A stretch of DNA of 64,000 bases from Pseudomonas hefeiensis (GTDB lineage: Bacteria; Pseudomonadota; Gammaproteobacteria; Pseudomonadales; Pseudomonadaceae), in contig NZ_CP117449.1 of NCBI RefSeq assembly GCF_030687835.1, positions 4,650,001 to 4,714,000 of the forward strand, read 5' to 3'. Below, piece after piece: positions 63,867 to 64,000 of the stretch. Numbering within the stretch: position 1 is the first letter of the stretch; every line of letters starts with the position of its first letter. Position numbers and translations under genes: made by a program. Below the pieces are notes generated by a model. That model made no database searches and was not told where the DNA came from. It saw only the letters and a list, made by a program, of their open reading frames with translations.

Positions 63867-64000
63867 ATGTCCTTCGCTGAGCAACTGACCCGCCTGCAAG
63901 TCTTCCTCGACGCCGATGAGCTGCACGAAGAGGCGCTGGATTACGTGGCCGCTCACGGCTACCTGACCGCCCTGTCGATCTGCGCCGAGACGGTACCGGA
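63867..64000 (+). CDS. YecA/UPF0149 family protein, N-terminal fragment
   Basis: The 44 visible residues (MSFAEQLTRLQVFLDADELH..., HGYLTALSICAETVP) match the start of the Pseudomonas YecA/UPF0149 family, whose members often end in a metal-binding SEC-C motif. The rest lies outside the window. Function is unknown. Confidence 0.7.
   Translation, partial: MSFAEQLTRLQVFLDADELHEEALDYVAAHGYLTALSICAETVP

Overview
The window is from a fluorescent-group Pseudomonas (Gammaproteobacteria). The evidence is the polar-flagellum gene order (fliEFGHIJ, fleSR, fleQ, fliST, fliD, flaG, fliC, flgFGHIJKL), the phhRABC phenylalanine-catabolism cluster, the plpD / fimV-like / marR / recQ neighbourhood known from other pseudomonads, and the GTGGGAGCGGGC- and GTGGCGAGGGGAT-type REP elements between genes. 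No insertion sequence, prophage, CRISPR array, rRNA or tRNA gene was seen.

Region 1 (1-15225, all minus strand) holds a partial HsbR-type response regulator, the STAS protein HsbA, the export/switch/MS-ring operon fliJ-I-H-G-F-E, the FleS/FleR two-component system, the master activator FleQ, the chaperones FliT and FliS, the cap FliD, FlaG and a short flagellin FliC (283 aa). Sigma-54 sites are visible before fliE, fleS and flgF, with a weaker one before fliD. Sigma-28 (FliA) sites are visible before fliC and fliS. This fits a FleQ > FleSR > FliA hierarchy.

Region 2 (15226-35318, all minus strand) is a flagellin-glycosylation island inserted between fliC and flgL. It encodes a complete CMP-pseudaminic-acid pathway (PseB, PseC, PseF, a fused PseG-PseH, PseI). 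It also encodes a CDP-glucose branch (RfbF, RfbG) with a 3,5-epimerase-like protein, an SDR reductase and a C-methyltransferase-like protein, plus a CmcI-type methyltransferase, a KAS III-like enzyme, a Maf/DUF115 motility factor, a small unknown protein and two very large multi-module glycosyltransferases (about 980 and 1188 aa). From rfbF to pseI the genes overlap or nearly touch and look like one transcription unit. The most interesting inference is that flagellin here carries two chemically different sugars, one of them an unusual C-methylated 6-deoxyhexose made from CDP-glucose.

Region 3 (35412-43833, minus) is flgL-K-J-I-H-G-F (hook junction, rod, P and L rings). flgBCDE are not in this window.

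Region 4 (44177-55873) is ordinary chromosome: phhR with divergent phhABC, a nitroreductase, TrkH, two AraC regulators, a small Mpo1/DUF962 membrane protein followed directly by an HD-domain protein, an LpxH-like phosphoesterase and an EamA transporter.

Region 5 (55867-64000) holds a SelW-like protein, the PlpD-type secreted phospholipase, a FimV-like LysM protein, a MarR regulator, recQ interrupted by two compensating single-base frameshifts, and the start of a YecA/UPF0149 gene. REP/REPIN hairpins occupy most of the longer gaps.
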